Source: Bacillota bacterium (GTDB taxonomy: Bacteria > Bacillota_E > JAJZYS01 > JAJYTV01). From it: a DNA stretch of 12,095 nucleotides. The stretch is taken from NCBI GenBank assembly GCA_021845645.1, contig JAJZVM010000123.1, forward strand, positions 1-12,095, given 5' to 3'. The notes beneath the pieces are model-generated. The model ran no database searches, was not told the DNA's origin, and saw only the letters and a list, made by a program, of their open reading frames with translations. A program made the position numbers and the translations under genes. Position 1 is the stretch's first letter. Each line of letters starts with the position of its first letter. Below are positions 1-8,362 of the stretch, piece by piece.

Positions 1-422
1 ACGCCCACGACATCGGCCCTGGCCTCCTCGCAGATGCGCAGAATCTTCTGCACCGATCCTCCGGTCGAGACGGCGTCCTCCACCGCGAGCACCCGCTCGC
101 CCGCCCGCAGCGCGAAGCCGCGCTTCAAGATCATGCGGTCGCCATCCTTCTCGCCGTAGATCGCGCGCACGCCGAGGGCGCGCGCCACCTCGTAGGCGAG
201 GATCACGCCGCCCATGGCAGGGCCGATCACTGTCTCGACGCCCTGACCCGCGAACATCCCGGCGATCGCCTGGCCGATCTCCTGCGCCGCCTCGGGCTGC
301 GAGAACGCCGGCGCGAACAGCTGGAAGCTGGGCGCGTGGCGCCCCGAAGTGAGAACGAAGTGCCCTTCCCGCTGCACGCCCCACGTCCGCAAGCGCTCCA
401 TCCAGTACTCGTGGCTCTGCAT
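1..422 (-). CDS. pyrE: Orotate phosphoribosyltransferase, C-terminus cut by the window edge
   Basis: PyrE transfers phosphoribose from PRPP to orotate to give OMP, the fifth step of UMP synthesis, in the cytoplasm. Only the first 140 residues are in the window; the stop codon lies beyond base 1. The PRPP-binding signature is clear (VEDAVSTGG, residues 114-122), preceded by the flexible-loop region EKDGDRMILKRGF (91-103) and an early substrate-region motif LTSGRHAP (24-31). The ATG is read from TGATG, sharing one base with the pyrF stop, so the two are probably translationally coupled. The sequence looks closer to the Thermus-type OPRT, with its GHFxLxSGxH start and RMxLxRGFAL loop, than to B. 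subtilis PyrE; that comparison is from memory. As the last pathway gene it sits at the usual end of a Bacillus-type pyr operon. Confidence 0.95.
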   Translation of the reverse strand, partial: MQSHEYWMERLRTWGVQREGHFVLTSGRHAPSFQLFAPAFSQPEAAQEIGQAIAGMFAGQGVETVIGPAMGGVILAYEVARALGVRAIYGEKDGDRMILKRGFALRAGERVLAVEDAVSTGGSVQKILRICEEARADVVG

Positions 423-1123
423 CAGCTCGCCATCCCTTCCGCGATCTCCTGCACGAAGGCCTGTGCCGCCGCCACCGGGTCCGCGGCCCGGGCGATCGGC
501 CGCCCGACGATGATCAGGTCTGCGCCGGCGCGCCATGCCGCGTCCGGCGTCACGACCCGCCGCTGATCGCCGAGGCTGTCCGCCGAGCGGCGCACGCCAG
601 GCACGGCGAGCACGGCCCCGGGCCAGAGCGCGCGCAACCGCGCCGCCTCCTCGCCCGAGGTCACGAAGCCGTCGACGCCGCCCTCCTGGCCGATGCGGGC
701 CAGCCGCTCCACGATCTGGGCGGGCGAGCCCTGCCAGCCGATCGCCTGCGCGGTCTCGCCGTCGATGCTGGTCAGAAGGGTCACCGCGAGCACGCCCACG
801 TCGTCTCCCGCCGCCTCTTTCGCCGCCTGCAGCATCGCAGTGCCTCCCGCCGCGTGCACGTTGACGTAGCGCGCCCCGAGCTCTCGCACCGCCTTGACGC
901 CCCTGGCGACCGTCTGCGGGATGTCGTGCAGCTTGAGGTCCAGGAAGACCGGCCGTCCCAAGGCCACGATCTGCCGCACCACCTGTGGCCCTCCCTGGTT
1001 GAAGAGGTCCATGCCCACCTTGAATCCCCCGACCTCCGCCGCCAGTCGACGCGCCAGCCCTTCCGCCTCTTCGGGGGTCATCTGGTCGAGAGCCACGTAT
1101 AGGTACTCCGAGGCCTGCCTCAT
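422..1123 (-). CDS. pyrF: Orotidine 5'-phosphate decarboxylase
   Basis: PyrF decarboxylates OMP to UMP, the last step of the de novo pathway. The 233-residue length is normal for the bacterial short form (about 230-240). The catalytic signature DLKLHDIP is at residues 62-69, with the conserved Lys/Asp pair K64 and D67. An upstream substrate-binding Lys lies in FKVGMDLF (34-41), and the C-terminal phosphate-binding part includes VPGVRRSADS and VGRPI. The ATG overlaps the pyrD stop as ATGA (4 nt). An AGGAGG ribosome site lies inside the pyrD tail about 11 nt upstream, slightly far but strong. The start agrees with the family, beginning just before the first beta strand (YLYVALD). Confidence 0.97.
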   Translation of the reverse strand: MRQASEYLYVALDQMTPEEAEGLARRLAAEVGGFKVGMDLFNQGGPQVVRQIVALGRPVFLDLKLHDIPQTVARGVKAVRELGARYVNVHAAGGTAMLQAAKEAAGDDVGVLAVTLLTSIDGETAQAIGWQGSPAQIVERLARIGQEGGVDGFVTSGEEAARLRALWPGAVLAVPGVRRSADSLGDQRRVVTPDAAWRAGADLIIVGRPIARAADPVAAAQAFVQEIAEGMAS

Positions 1124-2049
1124 CTGCTCTGCCGCCTCCTGGCTTCCGGATTCGCCGCCGCCCAGGCCTCGTCCACGGCCGCGAAACCCTGCGCCGCGAG
1201 CTCCCGGGCGAGTTCCGCCACGATGCGCGGCGGCGCCAGGGGATCGCGGAAGACCGCGGTGCCCACCGCCACGGCCCTGGCGCCGGCCATGAGGTACTCG
1301 AGCGCGTCGCGCCCGCTCTCGATGCCGCCGATGCCGATCACCGGGATGTCGAGCTTGCGCGCGAGGTCGTAGACGATCCTGAGCGCGACCGGCTTCAGCG
1401 CCGGACCCGAGATGCCAGCGCTGCCGATGCCGATCACCGGCCGCCGCCGCTCGACGTCGATCGCCATGCCGATCACGGTGTTGATCGCCGAGAGCGCGTC
1501 TGCGCCCGCCGCCTGGCAGGCGGCGCCGATCTCGACGGGATCGGTGACGTTCGGGGATAGCTTGACGATCAGGGGGAGGCTCGTCTCCTGGCGCACCAGG
1601 CCGACAAGCCGCCCGGCGCGATCCGGGTCCTGCGAGAAGAGCAGCCCATCCGCCACGTTCGGGCACGAGATGTTGAGCTCGATGCCGGCCACGCCGGGCT
1701 GCCCGTGCACGCCTCGCACGACGTCCACGAAGCCCGCCTCGTCGTGTCCCACCACATTGACGATCACCTGCGTGTCGTAGTGGCGCAAGAAGGGCAGGTC
1801 CACCTCGAGGAAGTGCCGCAGGCCGGGGTTCTGCAGCCCGATCGCGTTGAGCATGCCGCCAGGGATGCGCGCGATGCGGATCGGCCCGTTGCCCGGCCAG
1901 GGATCGCGTGAGACGCCCTTCACCATGACGCCGCCGAGCAAGGACAGATCGTAGAGCTCCGCCGCCTCGCGACCGTAGCCGAAGGTGCCGGACGCCGTGA
2001 GGACGGGGTTCTTGAACAGGAGCCTGCCGACGCGCGCCTGCATCTCCAT
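1120..2049 (-). CDS. pyrD: Dihydroorotate dehydrogenase, catalytic subunit (type 1B)
   Basis: This FMN-binding subunit oxidises dihydroorotate to orotate and works with PyrK, which passes electrons to NAD+. The 309-residue length matches class 1B PyrD (about 310). ELNISCPN (residues 124-131) contains Cys129, the active-site base of class 1 enzymes; class 2 membrane enzymes use Ser instead. ASGTFGYG (19-26) and the GGMLNAIGLQN segment (64-74) are further family motifs. C-terminal FMN-phosphate motifs IGIGGIESG and VAVGTAVF are intact. The ATG is read from TGATG, one base shared with the pyrK stop, with GAGGTGAGG just upstream in pyrK. A second ATG two codons later cannot be excluded. Adjacency to pyrK confirms the 1B assignment. 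Confidence 0.97.
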   Translation of the reverse strand: MEMQARVGRLLFKNPVLTASGTFGYGREAAELYDLSLLGGVMVKGVSRDPWPGNGPIRIARIPGGMLNAIGLQNPGLRHFLEVDLPFLRHYDTQVIVNVVGHDEAGFVDVVRGVHGQPGVAGIELNISCPNVADGLLFSQDPDRAGRLVGLVRQETSLPLIVKLSPNVTDPVEIGAACQAAGADALSAINTVIGMAIDVERRRPVIGIGSAGISGPALKPVALRIVYDLARKLDIPVIGIGGIESGRDALEYLMAGARAVAVGTAVFRDPLAPPRIVAELARELAAQGFAAVDEAWAAANPEARRRQSR

Positions 2050-2831
2050 CAGATCCTCACCTCGTCCCAGCGGAAGACAGGGCCCTCCCGGCAGACGCGG
2101 GCGTAGGTGCCGTAGGCGCCAAGGGCCGGGTCCGGCTGCGCCCGCTCCACCGCGCAGCCGAGGCAGATGCCGTAGCCGCAGGCCATCGCGGCCTCGAGCG
2201 CGAGGTATGTGCGCGGCAATGGCCTCGCGGCCGCGATGTCCCGCACGGCCCGCAGCATGCCTTCCGGACCGCAGGCGTACAGGCCGTCGGCTTCGATGCC
2301 GCCAAGCAGCTCCGTCACCGGCCCCCTGTGCCCCATACTGCCGTCGTCCGTCGCGGTCAGCACCTGGATGCCAAGTGCCTCGAGCTCCGGCCGGCCGAGC
2401 ACCGCGCTGCGCGTGCGCGCGCCGAGAAGGGCCGTCACCTCGCAGCCCAGGCCGAGGAGCGAGCGCGCGAGCGACCAAAGCGGCGGCACGCCGACCCCGC
2501 CTGCGACCAGCACGGCCCGCTCCGGCCCGTCCGGCAGCGGGAAGCCGCGTCCGAGCGGCCCCATGGCCTGCAGGCGGTCGCGCGGGCGCAGCCCGGCGAG
2601 GAAGCGCGTTCCCGGCCCCACCACCCGGAAGAGGAAGCTGAGGCGCCGCGGCGAGAAGACGCGGTAGAACGAGAACGGTCGCGGCAGGTAGGTGTCCCGC
2701 CCGTCACCCACGGAGAGCATGTAGAACTGGCCCGACTGAGGCCCTTCGTCCTCCGGGAACTCGCACACGAGCTCGACGCAGTCCGGCGCGGGCTGCAGCC
2801 GCTCGACCACGCGGATCTCGCGCGGCCTCAC
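2049..2831 (-). CDS. pyrK: Dihydroorotate dehydrogenase, electron-transfer subunit (FAD, 2Fe-2S)
   Basis: PyrK carries electrons from the FMN of PyrD through a [2Fe-2S] cluster and FAD to NAD+. The protein has 260 residues, close to B. subtilis PyrK. An N-terminal FAD-binding barrel carries RPFS (51-54); a ferredoxin-reductase NAD domain follows with GGVGVPPL (111-118) and the CGPEGML motif (187-193). The C-terminal cluster ligands are Cys218, Cys223, Cys226 and Cys247 in the CxxxxCxxC...C arrangement of the family. No ATG fits. The chosen start is the GTG that overlaps the carB stop as GTGA (4 nt); it places the first family strand (REIRVVE) a few residues in. The ribosome site before this GTG is weak, so translation probably depends on coupling to carB. 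Confidence 0.95.
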   Translation of the reverse strand: MRPREIRVVERLQPAPDCVELVCEFPEDEGPQSGQFYMLSVGDGRDTYLPRPFSFYRVFSPRRLSFLFRVVGPGTRFLAGLRPRDRLQAMGPLGRGFPLPDGPERAVLVAGGVGVPPLWSLARSLLGLGCEVTALLGARTRSAVLGRPELEALGIQVLTATDDGSMGHRGPVTELLGGIEADGLYACGPEGMLRAVRDIAAARPLPRTYLALEAAMACGYGICLGCAVERAQPDPALGAYGTYARVCREGPVFRWDEVRI

Positions 2832-5800
2832 GGCAGTTCCGCCGCGAAGTAGTCCTGCAGGGCACGCACCTCCATGCTGCGCGGCTTGGCCATCACGCCG
2901 AGCATCGCGCGCGCCGTGTCGAGCGAGGTGACGCACGGCACGCCGTGCTCCACCGCCGTGCGGCGGATCTGGAAGCCGTCGCGCTGCGGGCTGCGACCCT
3001 GCGTGAAGGTGTTGACGACGAGGTCGATGTCGCCGGAGCGGATGCGCTCCAGGATGTCCGGCTGCCCCTCGCCGATCTTCGGCACCTCCACCACCTCGAC
3101 GCCGGACGAGCGCAAGGCAGCCGCCGTGCCCCGCGTCGCGAGGAGGTGCGCACCGGCGCGGTAGAGGTCGGCCGCGAGCGGCAGGACCTCGTCCTTGTCG
3201 CGGTCGGCAATCGTCAGCAGGACGCGCGGCCGCTCGGGCACGCGGTAGCCGGCCGCGGCGAACGCCTTGATCAGGGCCTGCGAGAACTCGGGGTCGATGC
3301 CCAGCACCTCGCCCGTCGACTTCATCTCCGGCCCGAGCGTCGCGTCGACGCGGCGCAGCTTGGCCCAGGAGAAGACGGGGCACTTGATGCCGAAATGCTC
3401 GCTCTTCGGCCAGAGCCCAGGCACGATGCCCTGCTGGCGCAGCGTGCGGCCGAGGGCCACCTGTGTCGCGATCGCGGCGAGCGGCACCCCGGCCACCTTC
3501 ATTAGGTAGGGCAGCGTGCGCGAGGCCCGCGGGTTCGCCTCGATCACGTAGAGCTGCTCCTCGTAGGCGACGAACTGCACGTTGAGCAGTCCGCGCGTCT
3601 CGAGGCCCAGCGCGAGGCGCCGCGTGGCCTCGCAGATCTCGGCCTCCATGCGCTCGTCGATGCCCGGCGCCGGGTAGACGGCGATCGAGTCGCCTGAGTG
3701 CACTCCAGCCCGCTCGACGTGCTGCATGATGCCGCCGACGAGCACCTCCTCGCCGTCCGCGACGGCGTCCACCTCGAGCTCGAGGCCCGGCAGGTACTGG
3801 TCGACCAGGATGGGCCGCCCCGGCATCGCCCCCGCCGCGCGCACGAGGTACTCCTCGAGGTCGTCCGGGCCGTAGCAGATCTCCATGGCGCGGCCGCCGA
3901 GCACGAAGGACGGGCGCACCAGCACCGGATAGCCGATCTCGCGCGCCACCTGCAGGGCCTCCAGGGCGTCGAGCACCGTTCGGCCTTTGGGCCGCCGCAG
4001 CCCGAGTTCCTGCAGGACGGCATCGAACTGCCGGCGATCCTCGGCCCTGTCGATGCCCTCGGCCTGCGTGCCGAGGATCCGGACGCCGGCCTCCTGCAGG
4101 CTGCTTGCCAGGTTGATCGCCGTCTGGCCGCCGAACTGGACGAGTACCCCCTCGACGCCTTCGCGTTCGGCGATCTCCACGACGTCCTCGAAGCCGAGCG
4201 GCTCGAAATAGAGGCGGTCGGACTGCGTCCAGTCGGTCGAGACGGTCTCGGGGTTCGAGTTGATCATGATCGAGCGCCTGCCCGTGGCCCGCAGAGCCCC
4301 CAGGGCGTGCACCGCCGAGCAGTCGAACTCGATGCCCTGCCCGATGCGGATGGGCCCTGAGCCGAGGACGAGCACCGAACTCTCGCCTGCCGGCACGGGG
4401 GCCTCGTCCTCAAGCTCGTAGGTCGAGTAGTAGTAGGGCGTCTCCGCGTCGAACTCGGCGGCGCAGGTGTCGACCATCTTGTAGGTGGGCACGATGCCAT
4501 GGCGGCGGCGCAGGCTTCGCACGGCAGCGGCGTCGCTGCCCCAGGCTTCCGCGATCGTCCGGTCGGCGAAGCCGTCGCGCTTCGCGCGGCGCAGCAGCCC
4601 GATATCGCCCGGGCTGTGCGCAAGCTCCTGTTCCAGCGCGACGATGCGCAGGATCTCGCGCAGGAAGTGGCGGTCGATGCTGCTCGCCAGCCAGAGCTCC
4701 TCGATGCCGTGGCCGCGGCGCATCAGCTCGGTCACCGCGAAGATGCGCCTGTCGTCCGGCGTCGCGACGAGTGCCAGCAGTTCCGCGTCGCCGAGGGCGT
4801 CGAGTTCCTTCAGGCGCAGATGGTAGGTGCCGATCTCGAGCGAACGCGTCGCCTTGAGCAGGGCCGCGCGCAAGGTGCGGCCGATCGCCATCACCTCGCC
4901 GGTCGCCTGCATCTGCGTGCCGAGGCGGCGGTCCGCATGCGCGAACTTGTCGAACGGCCAGCGCGGGATCTTGACGACGACGTAGTCGAGGGCGGGTTCG
5001 AAGAGCGCGGACGTCCGGCCCGTGACCGGGTTGCGCAGTTCGTCGAGCGTCAGGCCGAGCGCCAGCTTCGCCGCCAGCTTGGCGATCGGGTAGCCGGTCG
5101 CCTTGGAGGCCAGGGCGCTCGAGCGGCTGACGCGCGGGTTCACCTCGATGACGCGGTACTCGCCCGTCAGCGGGTGCAGGCCGAACTGCACGTTGCAGCC
5201 GCCCTCGACGCCCAGCGCCCTGATGATGCGCAAGGAGGCAGAGCGCAGCATCTGGTAGTCGCGGTCGGAGAGGGTGAGGCTCGGCGCGACGACGATCGAG
5301 TCGCCCGTGTGCACGCCGACGGGGTCGATGTTCTCCATGTTGCAGACGGTGATCGCCTGGTCCAGGCGATCGCGCATGACCTCGTACTCGACTTCCTTCC
5401 AGCCCTGGATCGACTCCTCGACAAGGCACTGGCGGATCGGCGAGAGCGCGAGCCCGCGCGCCAGAACGGCCTCGAGCTCGGCCTCGTCCGGCGCGATGCC
5501 GCCGCCCGTGCCGCCGAGCGTGTAGGCCGGGCGCACGATCACCGGATAGCCCACCTGGCGCGCGAAGCCGATCCCGTCCTCGACGCTCTCGACCGTGCGG
5601 CTCTGCGGGATCGGCTCGCCGAGGCGCAGCATCAGCTCGCGGAAGGCTTCTCGGTCCTCCGCGCCGCGGATCGCCGCGATGCCGGTGCCGAGCAGGCGCA
5701 CGCCGTGGCGGCGCAGCACCCCGGACTCCTCGAGCTGCACCGCGAGGTTCAGCCCGACCTGGCCGCCGAGGGTCGGCAGGAGCCCGTCGGGGCGCTCGCG

Positions 5801-6037
5801 GGCGATGATGCGCTCGATGTACTCGGGCAGGAGCGGCTCCAGGTAGACGCGGTCGGCGATGCCTGGATCGGTCATGATCGTCGCCGGGTTCGAGTTGACG
5901 AGCACCACCTCGACGCCTTCCTCGCGCAGCGACTGGCAGGCCTGCGTCCCGGCGTAGTCGAACTCGGCCGCCTGGCCGATCACGATCGGTCCGGATCCGA
6001 TCACGAGCACCTTGCGCGGCAGTCCTGTGCGGCCCAT
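2828..6037 (-). CDS. carB: Carbamoyl-phosphate synthase, large subunit
   Basis: CarB uses bicarbonate, two ATP and ammonia channelled from CarA to make carbamoyl phosphate. At 1069 residues it is full length (B. subtilis PyrAB is about 1070). It has the duplicated ATP-grasp plan. The first half starts with GSGPIVIGQAAEFDYAG and carries NPATIMTD and EVNPRVSRSSALASKATG. The oligomerisation region follows. The second half begins near residue 556 with GSGPIRIGQGIEFD and carries EANPRASRTLPYLMK. The last 130 or so residues form the MGS-like allosteric domain. The ATG is in TGATG, sharing one base with the carA stop, and is preceded by an almost perfect GGAGGTG ribosome site 7 nt away (6045-6051). 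In Bacillota this single CPSase is often called PyrAB. No frameshift or missing motif was seen. Confidence 0.98.
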   Translation of the reverse strand: MGRTGLPRKVLVIGSGPIVIGQAAEFDYAGTQACQSLREEGVEVVLVNSNPATIMTDPGIADRVYLEPLLPEYIERIIARERPDGLLPTLGGQVGLNLAVQLEESGVLRRHGVRLLGTGIAAIRGAEDREAFRELMLRLGEPIPQSRTVESVEDGIGFARQVGYPVIVRPAYTLGGTGGGIAPDEAELEAVLARGLALSPIRQCLVEESIQGWKEVEYEVMRDRLDQAITVCNMENIDPVGVHTGDSIVVAPSLTLSDRDYQMLRSASLRIIRALGVEGGCNVQFGLHPLTGEYRVIEVNPRVSRSSALASKATGYPIAKLAAKLALGLTLDELRNPVTGRTSALFEPALDYVVVKIPRWPFDKFAHADRRLGTQMQATGEVMAIGRTLRAALLKATRSLEIGTYHLRLKELDALGDAELLALVATPDDRRIFAVTELMRRGHGIEELWLASSIDRHFLREILRIVALEQELAHSPGDIGLLRRAKRDGFADRTIAEAWGSDAAAVRSLRRRHGIVPTYKMVDTCAAEFDAETPYYYSTYELEDEAPVPAGESSVLVLGSGPIRIGQGIEFDCSAVHALGALRATGRRSIMINSNPETVSTDWTQSDRLYFEPLGFEDVVEIAEREGVEGVLVQFGGQTAINLASSLQEAGVRILGTQAEGIDRAEDRRQFDAVLQELGLRRPKGRTVLDALEALQVAREIGYPVLVRPSFVLGGRAMEICYGPDDLEEYLVRAAGAMPGRPILVDQYLPGLELEVDAVADGEEVLVGGIMQHVERAGVHSGDSIAVYPAPGIDERMEAEICEATRRLALGLETRGLLNVQFVAYEEQLYVIEANPRASRTLPYLMKVAGVPLAAIATQVALGRTLRQQGIVPGLWPKSEHFGIKCPVFSWAKLRRVDATLGPEMKSTGEVLGIDPEFSQALIKAFAAAGYRVPERPRVLLTIADRDKDEVLPLAADLYRAGAHLLATRGTAAALRSSGVEVVEVPKIGEGQPDILERIRSGDIDLVVNTFTQGRSPQRDGFQIRRTAVEHGVPCVTSLDTARAMLGVMAKPRSMEVRALQDYFAAELP

Positions 6038-7086
6038 CAGGCGACACCTCCGATCACCGCGACGAAGCGCCGGAAGGTGTCCCGGGCCTCCCAGGGACCC
6101 GGGCCGGCCTCGGGATGGTACTGTACGGAGAAGACCGGGCGCTGGCTGTGGCGCAGGCCCTCGACCGTGCCGTCGTTGAGATGGCGCTCGGTCACGACGA
6201 GCGGCGTTGCGGCGAGGCTGTCCTCCGCCACCGCGTAGCCGTGGTTCTGGCTCGTGACCTCCCCTGGCCGCCCGGCCCCGTGCCCCACGGGGTGGTTCGC
6301 GCCGCGGTGGCCGAACGGCAGCTTGAACGTCCTGCCGCCGTAGCCGAGCGCGAGCAGTTGGTGGCCGAGGCAGATGCCGAGTGTCGGCCAGCGTTCCGCC
6401 AGCTGCCGCGCCGTCGCCGCGAACTCGGGCATCAGGGCGGGATCGCCGGGGCCGTTCGAGAGCACGACGCCCGCCGCTGCCGCCCCCTCGACCGCCGCGA
6501 GAGCTCCGTCCGGCGGTGCGACGAAGACCCTGGCGCCGGCGGCGGCCAGCTGGCGCAGGATGTCCGCCTTGAGTCCGAAGTCGACGACGGCCACGATCGG
6601 CCCGTCGCCTTCCCGCGCGAACCAGTAGCCGTCCTTGGTGGCCATCTGCCGCACCAGTTGGCATGAGGCCTCGGGAATGCCGCCCCTGGCCTCGCGGGAG
6701 ATGCGGCCGGCCATCGTGCCGGCCCGGCGCAGGTGGCGCGTCAAGGCGCGTGTGTCGACGTCGCTCAAGATCGGCACGCCGGCCTCGCCGAGGAAGGCGG
6801 TGATGCCCGTGCGGCTCGTCGCGTGGCTCGGCTGGGCCTGCAGCGAGCGCACCACGAGCCCGCGCAGTGTGGGGGCGGCCGCCTCGAGCGCCTGGGGGTC
6901 GACGCCGTAGACGCCGATCTCGGGGAACGTCATGACCACGATCTGGCCGGCGTACGAGGCGTCAGTCGCGATCTCGCCGTAGCCGGTCATCGCCGTTGTG
7001 AACACGACCTCGCCGACCACGTCGTCGGGGCCGTGCAGGCTGCCGGGAAACACCCGTCCGTCCTCGAGTTCGAGCACGGCCGGCAT
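6037..7086 (-). CDS. carA: Carbamoyl-phosphate synthase, small (glutaminase) subunit
   Basis: CarA hydrolyses glutamine and feeds ammonia to CarB. The protein has 349 residues, slightly short of the usual 355-380. The N-terminal CPSase domain has AMTGYGEIATDASYAGQIV (32-50). The C-terminal class I glutamine amidotransferase domain has the nucleophile Cys239 in GICLGHQ and the His324/Glu326 pair in QYHPEA. The chosen ATG begins MPAVLELEDG, as the family does, and lies 4 nt after the pyrC stop, but its ribosome site is poor. An in-frame TTG at 7101, five codons upstream, has AGGTGG 7 nt before it and would overlap pyrC by 11 nt, so it is a real alternative. The downstream end overlaps carB by one base. 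Confidence 0.97.
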   Translation of the reverse strand: MPAVLELEDGRVFPGSLHGPDDVVGEVVFTTAMTGYGEIATDASYAGQIVVMTFPEIGVYGVDPQALEAAAPTLRGLVVRSLQAQPSHATSRTGITAFLGEAGVPILSDVDTRALTRHLRRAGTMAGRISREARGGIPEASCQLVRQMATKDGYWFAREGDGPIVAVVDFGLKADILRQLAAAGARVFVAPPDGALAAVEGAAAAGVVLSNGPGDPALMPEFAATARQLAERWPTLGICLGHQLLALGYGGRTFKLPFGHRGANHPVGHGAGRPGEVTSQNHGYAVAEDSLAATPLVVTERHLNDGTVEGLRHSQRPVFSVQYHPEAGPGPWEARDTFRRFVAVIGGVA

Positions 7087-7090
7087 AGCG

Positions 7091-8362
7091 TCAAAGGTCA
7101 ACCGGATGCCACCTGCCTTCCGTGATGATGCCGATCGCCCTGCCCCGCAGCGTGCGGCCAAGCAGGGCGGAATTGCTGCTCCTTGAGCGCAGGGTACCCG
7201 GTCCGACGGTCCAGGAGGTCTCGAGGTCGAAGACGCTCAGGCAGGCAAGCGCGCCTTCGTGGATCGCCGCCGGCGCTAGGCCGAAGATGCGGCGCGGTCC
7301 CGCGGTCATGGCGGTCACGAGCCGTCCCAGCGTGAGCAGTCCAGTGGTCACCAGCTCGGTGTAGAGCGACGCGAACGCGGTCTCGAGGCCGATCACGCCG
7401 AAAGGCGCGTGGAGCATGCCCTCACGCTTCGCGGCGGCGGTGTGCGGAGCATGGTCCGTCGCGATGCAGTCGACAAGACCGCTCGCGAGGGCCGCCCGCA
7501 AGGCATCGCGATCCTCGCGGGTGCGCAGCGGCGGGTTCAGCTTGGCGAGCGTGCCCAGTTCGGCGACGTCCTCGTCGGTGAGCAGGAGGTGATGCGGCGT
7601 CACCTCGGCGCTCACCGCGAGGCCATCCGACTGTCCCTTGGCGAGCAGCGCGAGGGTCTCCCTGGCGGAGACGTGCGCGACGTGCAGGCGGCCGCCCACG
7701 TCGCGCAGGAGCTCGAGGTCCCGCGCGACGATCGACGACTCGGCGCTGCGCGGCTGGCCCGGCAGGCCGAGCCGGTACGAGACCTTGCCCTCGTGCATCA
7801 CGCCGGGGCCCGAGAGCACCGGATCCTCGGCGTGGCTGACGATCAGCCCGTCGAACGCCTGCGCGTACTGCAGGGCGAGCCGCATCACGTCGCTGCGCCC
7901 CACGCCGTGCCCGTCGTCGGAAAAGGCGATGGCCCCCGCCTCCTGCAGGCCAGCCATTTCCGCAAGCTCCTGGCCCGCCTGGCCCCGCGTCAGGGCGGCG
8001 ATCTGGTGCAGCCGCACGGGCTTGCCGGCTGCCCGCGCGAGCAGCTGGCGCAAAAGCCAGGGGTCGTCGACCGGCGGCATCGTATCCGGCATGGCGCAGA
8101 CATCGGTGAAGCCGCCTGCGAGCGCCGCCGCGAGACCCGAGTCGATGTCCTCCTCTGCCGTCCGGCCCGGCTCACGCAGGTGCGCGTGCACGTCGCAGAG
8201 GCCGGGCGTGACCAGTCGGCCGTCGGCCGCCACCGTCTCGTCGCCATGGGGCAGACCGGCGCCGATCGCCGAGATGACGCCATCCTCGATCAGGAGATCG
8301 GCTGTCCGATCGAGACCGGACGCCGGATCGAAGAGGCGCGCCCCGCGCACGTCAACGCGCAT
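7091..8362 (-). CDS. pyrC: Dihydroorotase (class I)
   Basis: PyrC is a zinc amidohydrolase that reversibly closes carbamoyl aspartate to dihydroorotate. At 423 residues it matches the long Bacillus-type enzyme (about 428). Metal and active-site motifs are visible: DVHAHLREPG (57-66, with His59, His61 and Arg63), FSDDG (147-151), His178 in SHAED, His230 in AHVS, and Asp303 in ATDHAPH. KLNPPLR (274-280) is also typical. An oddity is MPDT at 91-94, where the family usually has MPNT; the Asn there contacts substrate. The ATG overlaps the pyrB stop by 11 nt and has GGAGG 9 nt upstream (8372-8376), within pyrB. The function is secure from context and motifs despite the substitution. Confidence 0.96.
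   Translation of the reverse strand: MRVDVRGARLFDPASGLDRTADLLIEDGVISAIGAGLPHGDETVAADGRLVTPGLCDVHAHLREPGRTAEEDIDSGLAAALAGGFTDVCAMPDTMPPVDDPWLLRQLLARAAGKPVRLHQIAALTRGQAGQELAEMAGLQEAGAIAFSDDGHGVGRSDVMRLALQYAQAFDGLIVSHAEDPVLSGPGVMHEGKVSYRLGLPGQPRSAESSIVARDLELLRDVGGRLHVAHVSARETLALLAKGQSDGLAVSAEVTPHHLLLTDEDVAELGTLAKLNPPLRTREDRDALRAALASGLVDCIATDHAPHTAAAKREGMLHAPFGVIGLETAFASLYTELVTTGLLTLGRLVTAMTAGPRRIFGLAPAAIHEGALACLSVFDLETSWTVGPGTLRSRSSNSALLGRTLRGRAIGIITEGRWHPVDL

Noticed and set aside
4499..6238. Long plus-strand open frame (579 codons) opposite carB/carA
   Set aside because: It is the antisense frame of strongly conserved carB and carA; the translation is Arg/Ala/Asp/His-rich without domain signs and has no ribosome site. 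Long antisense frames are expected at this GC content.
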